DNA of 64,000 nt from Cellvibrio sp. KY-GH-1. GTDB taxonomy: Bacteria; Pseudomonadota; Gammaproteobacteria; Pseudomonadales; Cellvibrionaceae. Positions 1 through 9,667 of the stretch are shown piece after piece. The stretch spans positions 5,435,501 through 5,499,500 of the forward strand of contig NZ_CP031728.1 of assembly GCF_008806975.1 (NCBI RefSeq), written 5' to 3'. Made by a program: the position numbers and the translations under genes. The first letter of the stretch is position 1. The number at the start of each line of letters is the position of its first letter. The notes beneath the pieces are model-generated. The model was given only the letters and a program-made list of their open reading frames with translations. It searched no databases and had not been told where the DNA came from.

Positions 1-2
1 CT

Positions 3-3000
3 GATGGCGACAAGTTGATTACGCGCTTCACTTACGATCAACGCGGTTTGTTGTTAACCAAAACGGATCCGCAAGTGACCTCTGTGGGCGAAAACGGTGT
101 TGCCACCGAAGTGAAACCGCAAGTCACTTACTACTTCGACCAGTTTGGAAACACCATTGCCGAGCGCGATGCGAATGGCAATATCACCAAACAAGTCTGG
201 GCCGCCGGTAAAGTGGTGAAAACCATTTATGCCGACGGTGGTGTGCGTGAAGTGAAGTTGGATGCATTGGGTGAGGAGCGCACGCTTATCAATTATGGTT
301 ACACCCAAAATCTCACTTACGCGTATGACTACACCAATACCAGAACAACCGTTGTTGTTAGCGGAGCCGGTATCAACGGCACCCTGACGCGTACTTATGA
401 CGGTGCAGGTAATCTTGTCTATGCCAAAAAGCGTGTGACAACTTCCAGCTACACCTCGACGGACGTAGAAACCCATCAAGCGTTTGATGGCTTGGGACGC
501 TTGATATCCACTTACGATACTTCAAGTGCTTTCGGACAACACAACAACAGCAAAACCTACTCCTATACCTGGGCTACTGGTATTGGCGGTACTGTTGGTG
601 GTTATCGTTTAACGACCACGCGCAGTTATGCCGGAGGTAGCAATTATTCTATTGATGATACTGATTACTTTGGTCGCAACTATTTGCATCGCGATGAGGG
701 TGGTCACACCTTCAATTACACCTACAACTATGTAGGCAGTCTGCGCGATCAAACCAGCAGCACCGGTCAGGATATTAGTTACCGTTACTACGCCAATGGT
801 CGCTTGATGCAAACCAATGATCGCGGTGTAAATAGCTACACGAATTTTGAATACGATATTCGTGGCAACAAAACCCGCGAGCAAATTTACAGCATCAATG
901 AATTTGGCCAGCGTTTGTATCGTCAAGACACTAAAGCCACCTACGATGCAGCAAATCGTTTGCAATTCCTGGACGATGAGCGCTACACCATTCGCTATAC
1001 CTTCGATGCGAATGGCAATATCCGTTCGATGACTTCGGAATACAAAACGCTGGATGAAAACAGCAAAGTAATTGGTAATGGTAACAAACAGTCTTACTGG
1101 TACACCTACGACAAACTGAATCGTTTTGTGATCACCAAAGGCAGCATCAGTGATGATGGAGTTATTAGTCGCGGTGAGCATGGAACCCAGATTGCATATG
1201 TAACTTCTGGTACAACAGGCGCTCACTCGGGGCGTCGTTTGTCAGCCGTTAATCCTGATGGCTCAATGGAAACCTATGTTTATGATGAAAACGGTCATTT
1301 GAAATCAATCAGTGTCCGTAAACCTAATAGTGGCGCAGATATTCAGGCGATGGTACGCACCAACGATGCAGAAGGTAATGTTTTAACCTTTATGGAATAT
1401 GCTTACCTGACTCCAACGATCACTCGTAATGAGACAACCTCTTACGACGAGCATGGTCGTGTTGTTTTAACCGTGGACACTGCAACAGGTGTTAGCCTGA
1501 AAACCAAGCAAACATACAATGCCAACGGTTCTCTCGCTTCCCGAGAGGAGTTTGAAGGAGGTAACAGCAACCCCGAATCCAAAACCACTTACGAATACGA
1601 ATTGTGGGATAGCTACAAGCAAAAAACCGTGCGGAATTTTAGCTATGGTGACCACAACCTCGACGGTAGCAGCCAATATATTTACAACGCCAATGGTCAT
1701 TTGCGTGAACTGCGCGATATCGACGGCGAACGCAAAATGAGTTACGTCAATGACCACTCAGGGCGAATTTTGCAACGCGTGGAAATTGGTGCAAATAAAG
1801 TGGGCTCGTTCAAAAACTTCCATAATTACTATTACTTCAATGGCATGGGTATTGGTGATTTTGGTAAGGGCATCAGCAGTAGCCACAACTATGCAGAATC
1901 CTTAACGCAAGCGAAGGATGCTTTCATCGGCGCTAAAGCGGGCCTTGAAAAAAATAAAGAAAATAAAGACCTGCAAAAGCAATCCAAAGCAATGGGTGAT
2001 GCGTCTGCAAAAGCCATGATTAATGCGGTCACTTCAGCAGACTTTGATAACAATTATTCAGCGATCAAAGCCAGTTCGTCGGCGGAGTCTTACACCGTAC
2101 AACGCACGGGCGAAGACCTGAAATCTATTGCGCGTAATTTGTTTGGTGATAGCAACCTTTGGTACGTGATTGCCGATGCAAACGGTTTGTCACCCACCGA
2201 TCAATTATCTGCCGGACAAATCCTGACGGTTCCGCAATCGGTCACCAATATTGGCAACACCAGCGCCACCTTCAAACCGTTTGATCCAAGTGAGACTCTG
2301 GGCAATGTATCGCCCACCTTGCAGGATCCACCAGCGAAGAAGGCGACTGGTCTTGCACAAGCGTTGGTAGTTATTGTGACTATTATCGTCGCGGTGATCA
2401 TGACGGTGATTACTGCTGGGGCCGCATCACCTTTGTTGCAGATGGCAGCGGCGGTAGCTGTTGCGACTGTATCAAGTGCGGCGGGTCAGTTAGTGGCGAT
2501 GGCCACAGGGCTGCAAGACGGCTTTGACTGGGGCGCTGTGGGTGAAGCGGCGGTGATGGCGGTATTGACGTTTGGTATGGGTAACATGGGTGTCGGTACT
2601 GGCATGGTCAACACCGTTACCAATGCTATGGCACAGCAAGCCCTTACCGCTACCGCCAAGGAGCTAGTCGCGGTTTCCAAAGGTGAGAAATTCAACTGGG
2701 GCAACGTAGCGAAAAGTGCAGCTGCCGGAGGTCTCAGTGCCGTTGCAATGGCGGGCATGGATAAGCTCAAGATCGGTGGTAAAACTACCGACGTGAAAGT
2801 AAACGGAAGCGTGCCTACACAGACACCAACAGTAAGTTTCAGTAGCGTTGCGAGCACATTTGTGACCTCGACATTGCGTAGTGCAGTCAGCATGAAAATT
2901 GAAGAAGCTGTCTTCAAAGATGATGAGCACAAATTCAGTTGGGGCAGTGCGGCTGCGGCTGGATTCCGCTCGGCCCTAGATCACAAATTTGTACCTAGAT

Positions 3001-5573
3001 CCAATAATCAAAACAACCTGGAGCTAAAAGAAGGTGAATCAGGTGTTATATGGGGCAAGGACCCAGCAACTGGAAAATGGGTTAATCCGTTAACTGCACT
3101 CCGTAATCACTTTGGAACGGCAAAACAGGATTTTGCAAAAGTTGGTAAATGGTTTTCGGAGGCTTTTGGCACTGAACAAATTCGTAGTCTTGATAAGTTC
3201 ACTGTTCAATCGATGATGGATGAAATGCCCCTCACTTCTTCAGTTAAACCTGACCTTAGTGTTTTTGGTATAGATGATTATCAGACTGAAGAAGATACGG
3301 GTGTATTAACTTTCCCTGTAGCGTTTCCTACTCCCATCGTGATGGATAGTGAACGTACAAAGCTTCGAGACACTCCGGAGCCTAAAGTAGGGGAATATGA
3401 TTGGAAACCCTTTAGCATCATTACCCAAAACCCATTTGGTGAAAATGGGGAACCACGTCTGCATACAGCGGGAAAAGGTGAAGCATTAAGTTTTGCTCTT
3501 GAGAGTGCCAACCGAAATTTGATTGCCTCCAAAAAGGCCTATGAGCTCTTAAGATCCATAGAAGATAATCCGCAAAGTGTATTTGCAATCAATGAAAAAG
3601 GCCGTTCTGCGGAGTTTATTGATGATCCGCTTTTGGTCGCTGCCGGGTTAAATGGCGCTGATAACTTAGTCGATCTGCCTGGGCGTGCGGTAGATAAATT
3701 AAGAAAGTTCGTGTACGACACCTATAACACTGGGCGCAATTTTGAGGAGTATGACCGCACTGTTTTGGAAGTTACTCAGTCGCTTTATGAAGCACAAGGT
3801 AAACGTTTCGAGAAGAAGTTTATCGATGATGATATTTATAATGAAAGTGGATGGTTTGGTCAGTCTGGTATCCAATTAGGTCGCGCGGCACAAAATCTCA
3901 TTGATGCTCCAAAGGCATTGTTTGATATGGCGTCCGCAGTTATCAATGATCGTGGTGGCGAGAATGGTTTAACTCAGCGTGGTATTCGTTTTGTGTCCAA
4001 TGCAAAAGATGCATTTGATACATTAAGTGCAGATCCTCGTTCTAAAGCAGCGTTGGATTCCTACCTGGAGAACTATGTCTCCTCTATGTCAAAGGCTGAT
4101 CAAGGGGGCGCAATTTTCGATTTGGTAACTGCGCTTGGCGGGACAGCGGCGACCAAGATGGGGGCAGTAAATGGTGTTAGCGCAACGTCTTCACTTGCTA
4201 GCAAACTTAGCAAGCTTGGGCCGAAGTTGTCACAGTTACACAAATCGTTATTTGATGCTGATTTACCTCCATTGTGGGTTGGTTCAATGGATGGTGGGTT
4301 TGGTAATCAAATAGGTGCTATTGGTGATATTAAGGGCATAAACGGGCTTTCAAACCTTCCTAAATTTACTGCGAATTCTAAGGTAGATGCCAATACCAAT
4401 GTACAACTAGACCAACCCGCGACTGCAACTCGTCATGTTGCTCCTGTAGTCATTGAAGAATTACCGACAGAGCCTTTGCCGAAAAATATGAGGCATCTGG
4501 AGGGGGTTCCCGTCATACCCGCTCTTTCACGCGGTGAGGCTAACTCGCTATTAGGGCAATCGAATGACGAGTTCACGTATTTTGCGAGAGGTGATATCAA
4601 CCGTCGTGATACATTCTTGTCATCCATGGCGGAAGAGCGTGGTGTCGATGTTTCACGTCAAAGCTATCTTGATGCCGAAGCAAATGGCTTGTTAGATGAT
4701 TTGTTTGACAGGCATGGGAACCTCGGTAGCCAGGGACTTCCAACTATTGGTGTGTCGCGCGATGTAGACGTAGCGGAGTATTTTGCTCGCGGCCCACAAC
4801 AAACTCAGGCTGGACATGTCACTATTTTCAAAATGAAAACGGAAGAGTTTAATAAGTTAGCTCAACGTAATTTTGAAAATAGACGCGATGTGTTTGATAT
4901 CAACCCAAATATTGGCAAGCCAGAACAAGAGTACTTGTTTAATACACAAATTGATTCGAAGCATGTTGTTGGGCAGTACCGCGTTGCTACAAACAGCGAT
5001 GTAAATAATATTATTGCTCGTGATTCTACGCTCCATACTAGAGGTAATCGACCGGCAGTGAGTGAGCGTTCGTTAACTCAATCTGAGTATAAGGAGTTAA
5101 ACTCAGAGTTGCGAGCGCGACTCTCGCTTGAAAAAATTGGAGGGCATGGCCATGCTAGACACGGAGTACACACAACATTGACTGAACAAGAAACACGTAT
5201 TAGGACAGGGGTTGCACCCGATGGAGAAAAAGCTCCCACATCACGCGCAACAAAGTTTGATTCCAATCAAGCTGAATTAGATGCCGTGCGTAGAGCTGAA
5301 ACGGTATTTAATAAAAATAACTCCTCTAAACCTTACCCTATAACTATTACAACACCAAAAGGAAAAGTTGTACCTAACACTGTTCCAATTGTTGTTGCTG
5401 GAAGAAAAGGGGGGTATGGATCTGGAGTAGAAGTTGTTAGAGATGCGAATGGGAAACCATTACCTGGACGACCAGTTCAACCTACGGGGCAAGATCTAAG
5501 AGCCAAAGTTATATTTGGGTATGATCTGAATACCGGCCGGTGGGAGAAGGTAACTCAGTATCCAATTAATTGA
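3..5573 (+). CDS. RHS/YD-repeat polymorphic toxin, 5' truncated by window
   Basis: The frame is open from the first bases, so the start lies upstream. The first ~1,850 bases encode YD/RHS repeats (recurrent YDxxGN and YDxLNR-type motifs), which in this family build a shell around a C-terminal toxin. A LysM domain follows at about nt 2085-2245 (YTVQRTGEDLKSIA...), then a hydrophobic Ala/Val/Ile-rich stretch near nt 2340-2520 that could insert into membrane. The C-terminal third is non-repetitive. At nt 4560-5000 it has an R...S...ExE arrangement (FARGD, GVSRD, PEQEY) that recalls ADP-ribosyltransferases. The last ~160 residues contain GGHGHARHG and end in VTQYP, recalling BECR-fold nucleases such as EndoU or RNase A-like toxins. 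No canonical DPxG Rhs cleavage motif was seen. Toxin class is inference; the RHS call is firm. A small acidic ORF follows directly, as expected for immunity. Confidence 0.9.
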   Translation, partial: DGDKLITRFTYDQRGLLLTKTDPQVTSVGENGVATEVKPQVTYYFDQFGNTIAERDANGNITKQVWAAGKVVKTIYADGGVREVKLDALGEERTLINYGYTQNLTYAYDYTNTRTTVVVSGAGINGTLTRTYDGAGNLVYAKKRVTTSSYTSTDVETHQAFDGLGRLISTYDTSSAFGQHNNSKTYSYTWATGIGGTVGGYRLTTTRSYAGGSNYSIDDTDYFGRNYLHRDEGGHTFNYTYNYVGSLRDQTSSTGQDISYRYYANGRLMQTNDRGVNSYTNFEYDIRGNKTREQIYSINEFGQRLYRQDTKATYDAANRLQFLDDERYTIRYTFDANGNIRSMTSEYKTLDENSKVIGNGNKQSYWYTYDKLNRFVITKGSISDDGVISRGEHGTQIAYVTSGTTGAHSGRRLSAVNPDGSMETYVYDENGHLKSISVRKPNSGADIQAMVRTNDAEGNVLTFMEYAYLTPTITRNETTSYDEHGRVVLTVDTATGVSLKTKQTYNANGSLASREEFEGGNSNPESKTTYEYELWDSYKQKTVRNFSYGDHNLDGSSQYIYNANGHLRELRDIDGERKMSYVNDHSGRILQRVEIGANKVGSFKNFHNYYYFNGMGIGDFGKGISSSHNYAESLTQAKDAFIGAKAGLEKNKENKDLQKQSKAMGDASAKAMINAVTSADFDNNYSAIKASSSAESYTVQRTGEDLKSIARNLFGDSNLWYVIADANGLSPTDQLSAGQILTVPQSVTNIGNTSATFKPFDPSETLGNVSPTLQDPPAKKATGLAQALVVIVTIIVAVIMTVITAGAASPLLQMAAAVAVATVSSAAGQLVAMATGLQDGFDWGAVGEAAVMAVLTFGMGNMGVGTGMVNTVTNAMAQQALTATAKELVAVSKGEKFNWGNVAKSAAAGGLSAVAMAGMDKLKIGGKTTDVKVNGSVPTQTPTVSFSSVASTFVTSTLRSAVSMKIEEAVFKDDEHKFSWGSAAAAGFRSALDHKFVPRSNNQNNLELKEGESGVIWGKDPATGKWVNPLTALRNHFGTAKQDFAKVGKWFSEAFGTEQIRSLDKFTVQSMMDEMPLTSSVKPDLSVFGIDDYQTEEDTGVLTFPVAFPTPIVMDSERTKLRDTPEPKVGEYDWKPFSIITQNPFGENGEPRLHTAGKGEALSFALESANRNLIASKKAYELLRSIEDNPQSVFAINEKGRSAEFIDDPLLVAAGLNGADNLVDLPGRAVDKLRKFVYDTYNTGRNFEEYDRTVLEVTQSLYEAQGKRFEKKFIDDDIYNESGWFGQSGIQLGRAAQNLIDAPKALFDMASAVINDRGGENGLTQRGIRFVSNAKDAFDTLSADPRSKAALDSYLENYVSSMSKADQGGAIFDLVTALGGTAATKMGAVNGVSATSSLASKLSKLGPKLSQLHKSLFDADLPPLWVGSMDGGFGNQIGAIGDIKGINGLSNLPKFTANSKVDANTNVQLDQPATATRHVAPVVIEELPTEPLPKNMRHLEGVPVIPALSRGEANSLLGQSNDEFTYFARGDINRRDTFLSSMAEERGVDVSRQSYLDAEANGLLDDLFDRHGNLGSQGLPTIGVSRDVDVAEYFARGPQQTQAGHVTIFKMKTEEFNKLAQRNFENRRDVFDINPNIGKPEQEYLFNTQIDSKHVVGQYRVATNSDVNNIIARDSTLHTRGNRPAVSERSLTQSEYKELNSELRARLSLEKIGGHGHARHGVHTTLTEQETRIRTGVAPDGEKAPTSRATKFDSNQAELDAVRRAETVFNKNNSSKPYPITITTPKGKVVPNTVPIVVAGRKGGYGSGVEVVRDANGKPLPGRPVQPTGQDLRAKVIFGYDLNTGRWEKVTQYPIN

Positions 5574-5592
5574 TATCGGATGAATAAAGAAG

Positions 5593-5916
5593 ATGAACAT
5601 AGATGTAGACAGTTTTAGTCAGTCGGTAGCATCTCTTGATGCAGACTTGCTTGAACTGAATAATGAGGAAAAGCTCGAGAGTGCAGTTTATGTTGCTGCG
5701 TTTAATCTTCACCGTAATGGCGGCGTAGATCTTGATGATTTGGTTAGTTTACTTCGGCGAGCTGAGTTAGGTTGCGATAACAATGAATTTGCTTTATTGC
5801 TTGCAAAGACCACGAATGTGGATTGGTTGTATGATGAAGGCACAGAGAAAATGCTAAAATTTGTAATTGAAAAGTTATTGGAAGGAATTGAGTACTACTC
5901 TCATAATGATCAGTAG
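5593..5916 (+). CDS. Putative immunity protein for the RHS toxin
   Basis: This 107-residue acidic, apparently all-helical protein starts 19 bases after the toxin stop codon. I recognise no family. Size, acidity, strand and position right behind a polymorphic toxin gene are the usual signs of the cognate immunity protein, which would bind and block the C-terminal toxin domain in the cytoplasm. A GAATAAAGAAG stretch just upstream could serve as the ribosome site. It contains many Leu/Glu/Asp residues, no signal peptide and no membrane segment, which suits a cytoplasmic toxin target. The function rests on context only. Confidence 0.6.
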   Translation: MNIDVDSFSQSVASLDADLLELNNEEKLESAVYVAAFNLHRNGGVDLDDLVSLLRRAELGCDNNEFALLLAKTTNVDWLYDEGTEKMLKFVIEKLLEGIEYYSHNDQ

Positions 5917-6215
5917 TTCCAGACAGTTGCGGAGCTAGTCAGGTCAGCTTGAGTGATATAATCGACTCGGTCAAATGTGTTAGTCAAAGCAGGTCCAATT
6001 TACAGGAAAATAAATTTTTCGTTTAAATTTAGGAATCTTCCTTTGCGGTGTAAAGTATGCCTAAGAAAGTATGGACGCTATGTGCAGTTGCTGGAATATT
6101 TTAATGCTACAAACAATGTTTTTATTATGTGTTTAATGCATGTTTATAAGGCAGCAAGACGAAGACGTGACTTTGGATTGTCGAGATGTGCTAACGGTAA
6201 CTGGAGAAGTTGTTA
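5917..6215 (+). other. Gene-poor stretch with apparent coding debris
   Basis: No convincing complete gene. A 15-codon frame starts at nt 6059 (MPKKVWTLCAVAGIF) and looks like the start of a signal peptide that runs into a stop. A short open stretch at about nt 6138-6230 (QQDEDVTLDC...) reads like the tail of a gene in another frame. Together they suggest a broken small exported-protein or orphan immunity gene. Such debris is common downstream of RHS toxins, where toxin tips and immunity genes are replaced by recombination. The base composition is AT-rich. No terminator was seen. Confidence 0.35.
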
Positions 6216-6668
6216 ATGATAAATGGCGTTAGAGCTAGTTGGGAACCTGAAAATTTAACCCCGCTCAACGAAATCGCTGAGCGCATGAGCTTGTATTTGC
6301 AGGGGCGTGGTGGCGTAAGTATTTTGGGTAATGGAACTCTGCTGTTTATTAACAAAGGTGAGGATGATATTGCTAATGCCAAGCAAGCATTGGAAGAAGC
6401 AAAATTCCTTACTGATTTTCGAGTTAAGCAGCTAAATGAAGGTGGTTATCTGGTTGCTTTGCATAAGGCGGTTGCTGTGTTTGTTGGACAGCAGGAGTTT
6501 GAAACTCGCAAACCGGAAATTATTGCTCGTTTGGATGAATTGAAGTTTCCCTCTGAAGAACTGATTGTGGATCCATCAACCACTAATGATGAGTTTTTGG
6601 TTGGAATCTATGGTCGAGGAAAGTTGCAGCGAGACGTGTATAATTTTAACTTTTACCAGCGCATCTAG
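6216..6668 (+). CDS. Hypothetical protein (150 aa)
   Basis: I do not recognise the family. The ATG at 6216 is preferred over the in-frame TTG six bases earlier because GGAGAAG lies about 6 bases upstream of it. The predicted protein is soluble, mixed alpha/beta, with no signal peptide or membrane segment. It starts MINGVRASWEP and ends NFNFYQRI. Lying in the RHS toxin/immunity neighbourhood it could be an orphan immunity protein, but nothing in the sequence proves it. Confidence 0.6.
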   Translation: MINGVRASWEPENLTPLNEIAERMSLYLQGRGGVSILGNGTLLFINKGEDDIANAKQALEEAKFLTDFRVKQLNEGGYLVALHKAVAVFVGQQEFETRKPEIIARLDELKFPSEELIVDPSTTNDEFLVGIYGRGKLQRDVYNFNFYQRI

Positions 6669-6744
6669 TTGATGGAATCAGATTGATGCTGGTATGTTAG
6701 CGAACTCGATTTGTTGATAAAACCACGATGTAAAGGACCCCGTT

Positions 6745-7065
6745 ATGCATAACCTGTTTATCTCCTACGAACTCACCAGCCCGGAAACCAACGGTGAGCG
6801 TGTGAAAAGAGCGTGTCGTTCATTGGGCAACTCAACCCCTTTGGTTGCCAACAACTGGTATGTGAACTCCCAATTCAATGCCGATGAAGCCCTGCGCCGT
6901 ATTGGTGGTGCGTTTGGTGAAGGTGACAAGTTGATTATTGCCAACACCAAAACGGACTCTGTTGTGTGGTTGGGTTTAGGTGAGCGCGAGGCGCAGCGTA
7001 TTCGTCAGAATTGGAATATGAGCCTGAAAGCGCCTGAGCCTGTGGCTGCCGCCGCACTGCAATAA
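6745..7065 (+). CDS. SinR-like protein with Cas2/VapD-type ferredoxin fold
   Basis: 106 residues. It begins HNLFISYELTSPETNGERV, continues with NNWYVNSQFNADEALRRI, and ends its fold with GDKLIIANTKTDSVVW.GL. This layout (start strand ending in Y-[DE]-L, a mid WYV/WII strand, then D-K-L-x-I near the end) is that of the small SinR family, which shares the ferredoxin-like fold of Cas2 and VapD. No CRISPR array or cas genes are present here, so this is a stand-alone member of unknown role. A strong terminator follows it immediately. Confidence 0.65.
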   Translation: MHNLFISYELTSPETNGERVKRACRSLGNSTPLVANNWYVNSQFNADEALRRIGGAFGEGDKLIIANTKTDSVVWLGLGEREAQRIRQNWNMSLKAPEPVAAAALQ

Positions 7066-7080
7066 GCGAGTTACTACGCA

Positions 7081-7116
7081 ATACAAAAACCCCGGCTAAT
7101 ACCGGGGTTTTTGTAT
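7081..7116 (+). terminator. Rho-independent terminator
   Basis: A perfect 15-bp stem (ATACAAAAACCCCGG paired with CCGGGGTTTTTGTAT) with a 6-base loop; the right arm carries TTTTT. It ends the SinR-like gene and separates it from the TPR gene that starts at 7151. Confidence 0.9.
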
Positions 7117-7150
7117 TTAATTACGTCCAATTATTGGTAAAGACACATCG

Positions 7151-8536
7151 ATGCCGCAACAACTTATCAACCGTGCAATGCAGTTGCACCGCAAGCAGGA
7201 TTTAGTCGGTGCCATTAGCTTTTATCAACAAGCACTGGATATTGACCCTTCAATACTGCAGGTCTGGACCAATCTCGGAGTTGCCCTGCGCAAACTCAAA
7301 CATTACCAAAGCTCCCTCAATTGCCAATTACGCGCCTTGGCGTTAGCACCGGAAAATGCCTTGGTATTGAACAACCTGGGCAATATTTACAAGGATTTGA
7401 ATCTGTTGGATGAATCGGTTCGCTGCGGTGAGCGAGCCTGTAAATTGGAGCCAAAAAACGCCGGTTATTGGTTTAATTTGGCGGTCAATCTGCGTGAGGC
7501 CCAAGCCTATGAGCGGGCATTGGTGGCGCTGGATAAATGCATTTGGCTCGATCCGGTAGCTACGCCTAAGTACGAATGGGAAAAGGCGCTTTGTTATTTG
7601 TATCTGGGTAGGAATGCTGAGGGTTGGGCGGCGTATCGCTCCCGTTTATTAACAGGTGCGTTGCCGGCGCGGCAATTTGCCTGCCCGGAATGGCAAGGTG
7701 AGCCTTTGGTGGGCAAGAAGCTTTGGGTGGTTACCGAACAGGGCTTTGGCGATACAATTTTTGCCGCACGCTATCTGGAATCGCTTGCTGCGCAGAGCGT
7801 TGAGATAGTGTTTGAATGCAAGCCTCCTCTGCAGCGTTTGCTCTCCAATTTGTCGGTTACTTTGGTTTCTCCCTCGCCGGATCAGGTGGTCGGGCAGGGG
7901 TGTGATTACTATGCCTACGTAATGGATCTGCCCGGCAGGTTTGAGCACATGGGCTTGCCTGTTCCTGCGCCAGTTGGTGTGGCTGCTCCAGCGCTGGAAG
8001 TTCAGCGATTCAAGCAAATAATTCCCGTAAATCCAACCGGTTTGAATATCGGAATTGTGTGGTCAGGCAGCGAGACATTTGGCGATAACTCGCGCCGCTC
8101 ACCCGGGCTAAAACCTTTTTTGCAGCTCGCCGCTGTTCCGGGTGTTCGCCTGTTTAGCTTGCAGAAAGGACCTGGGGAAAAGGAGTTGGATCGCCATTTC
8201 GCACGTCCTTTTATTGTTGATTTGGCCCCGCATATTCAGGATTTTGCGGATACCGCAGCAGCAGTTTCGCTGATGGATTTGGTAGTCATGAGCGACAGTT
8301 CGGTAGCGCACTTGACGGCAAGCCTTGGAAAACCGGTTTGGAATTTGCTCCATTCAAATCCTTATTGGATGTATGGTTTGAAAGGTGGCTCAACACAATG
8401 GTATCCGGCAATGCGTTTTATCAGGCAGGCGAAAGCCGGGGATTGGGATTCGGTTTTCTTGTCTGTGGTGCAAGAGATAGAAGAGCTCTTGGCGAGCTCA
8501 TCAGTTCCTGGTGTTGCCGGGCGCATTTCCCAGTAA
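7151..8536 (+). CDS. TPR-repeat protein with GT9/GT41-like glycosyltransferase domain
   Basis: 461 residues. The N-terminal ~170 residues are tetratricopeptide repeats (AISFYQQALDIDPS, LVLNNLGNIYKDLNLLDES). The C-terminal half resembles the heptosyltransferase/O-GlcNAc-transferase-type domain of TPR glycosyltransferases (EQGFGDTIFAARYL, IGIVWSGSETFGDNSRRS, VVMSDSSVAHLTASLGKPVW). Related proteins are often found beside flagellar genes and may modify flagellar or surface proteins. It has no signal peptide, so it is cytoplasmic. Its 3' end overlaps the convergent TPR gene on the minus strand by 36 bases. With no flagellin in the adjacent cluster its acceptor is unknown. Confidence 0.8.
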   Translation: MPQQLINRAMQLHRKQDLVGAISFYQQALDIDPSILQVWTNLGVALRKLKHYQSSLNCQLRALALAPENALVLNNLGNIYKDLNLLDESVRCGERACKLEPKNAGYWFNLAVNLREAQAYERALVALDKCIWLDPVATPKYEWEKALCYLYLGRNAEGWAAYRSRLLTGALPARQFACPEWQGEPLVGKKLWVVTEQGFGDTIFAARYLESLAAQSVEIVFECKPPLQRLLSNLSVTLVSPSPDQVVGQGCDYYAYVMDLPGRFEHMGLPVPAPVGVAAPALEVQRFKQIIPVNPTGLNIGIVWSGSETFGDNSRRSPGLKPFLQLAAVPGVRLFSLQKGPGEKELDRHFARPFIVDLAPHIQDFADTAAAVSLMDLVVMSDSSVAHLTASLGKPVWNLLHSNPYWMYGLKGGSTQWYPAMRFIRQAKAGDWDSVFLSVVQEIEELLASSSVPGVAGRISQ

Positions 8537-9664
8537 TCTGGAGATCACCTCACCGTAGGTTTTACCCTGAGGTGATTGGCTTTCAAGGACTTTGAGGAGT
8601 TGTGTTTTAGCTAGCTCCTCATTGCCGGTGAGTGCCTGTTCCAAGCTGCTGGTTGCCGTTTCCAGCGCCGCTGTATTTGGGCTGGATTTGATGTCATGAA
8701 TTACGGACTTGGCTTGTTCAGCCTGCTGATCCAGCATCAGTATCATCGATTTAAGCAATTTGCTTTCGGTGTTGTTGGGTTCCTGGCGCAGCGCATCCGC
8801 CAAGGTGTTTAACGCCTCTGCGTGAAGCCCCTGCAGGAGCTGGGCAAGAGCAAGCAGTTGATAATCGCTGATTGTTGATTGCTGAATGGCAAAGAGTTCT
8901 TTGAACCCCGTTTCTGCCGCTTGTGCCTCACCACGTACAAGGTTGATCATCGCCCGGCCGCGCAACGCACGATGACTTTTTCTGGTGTCCAGCACTGCGG
9001 AAAAGTATTTCTCCGCATTGGCTGTGTCTTGATGATCCAGATAGGTCTCAGCAAGTACCAGATTAGCGTCAGCATTAGCGGGATTCAGTTGCAATGCACG
9101 TTGAGCGGTGCTCACTGCTTTGGCTGAATTCAGGTTGTCCCGATAAAGCAGTGCCAGTAAGCCCAATCCAGCATCGTCATCCGGGTTGTTTTCCAGGAGT
9201 ATTCGCAGTGCGGTTTCGGCCGAATCATATTCCGCGAGATGCATTCCGCTGCGGGCAAACAATAGGCAGGTATTGGTTGAGGGGGCGTCTGTTAATCCGA
9301 ACAGTGGTTTTAATGCCTTGAAAGCTTTTAAAAAGTTTGCTGAATACGCAAAGCATTGCGCAAGGTTATAAAGAATCGGTTCATTTTCCGGATACTCCGC
9401 TGCCAGGTCTTGCAGCAGGGCTGCTCCGGCTTGCCAGTTTTGCTGGTGCATTCGCCATGTAGCCAGGGCAAATTTAGCAGTCGGAGAAATGGTGCCCAGC
9501 GCTTCTATTTTGGTGGCAAGCTCATCGCAAATCGTCGCTTTCTCATCGAGCGCGACAGCTAATGCATCGCCCAATAATTGCGCATTGTCGGGGTCTGCTT
9601 CGAGATACGAAAGCAACCGGTTTAACTTCTCGCTAAAGGTATTACTCATGCCGGATGACTGCAT
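8501..9664 (-). CDS. TPR-repeat protein (387 aa)
   Basis: Almost entirely TPR-type helical repeats (GLLALLYRDNLNSAKAVSTAQRALQLNP, ANLVLAETYLDHQDTANAEKYF). There is no signal peptide, so it is probably a cytoplasmic scaffold or chaperone. The start at 9664 lies 3 bases after the upstream gene's stop codon; an alternative ATG five codons later (9649) is possible. It forms a minus-strand pair with the gene ending at 9668. Both are divergent from the flagellar-type cluster, which itself ends in another TPR gene at 30.3 kb. The specific function is unknown. Confidence 0.8.
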   Translation of the reverse strand: MQSSGMSNTFSEKLNRLLSYLEADPDNAQLLGDALAVALDEKATICDELATKIEALGTISPTAKFALATWRMHQQNWQAGAALLQDLAAEYPENEPILYNLAQCFAYSANFLKAFKALKPLFGLTDAPSTNTCLLFARSGMHLAEYDSAETALRILLENNPDDDAGLGLLALLYRDNLNSAKAVSTAQRALQLNPANADANLVLAETYLDHQDTANAEKYFSAVLDTRKSHRALRGRAMINLVRGEAQAAETGFKELFAIQQSTISDYQLLALAQLLQGLHAEALNTLADALRQEPNNTESKLLKSMILMLDQQAEQAKSVIHDIKSSPNTAALETATSSLEQALTGNEELAKTQLLKVLESQSPQGKTYGEVISRLLGNAPGNTRN

Positions 9665-9667
9665 GGC

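Noticed and set aside
2486..2932. 148-codon minus-strand open frame inside the RHS gene
   Set aside because: Shadow of the repeat-rich plus-strand gene; no ribosome site and no family pattern.
5977..6216. 79-codon open frame after the immunity gene
   Set aside because: Arg-rich, unlikely composition, no ribosome site, and it crosses the start region of the better-supported gene at 6216.
6745..7065. Cas2 of a CRISPR system
   Set aside because: The fold pattern fits, but there is no array, no cas1 and no other cas gene; it matches the stand-alone SinR family better.
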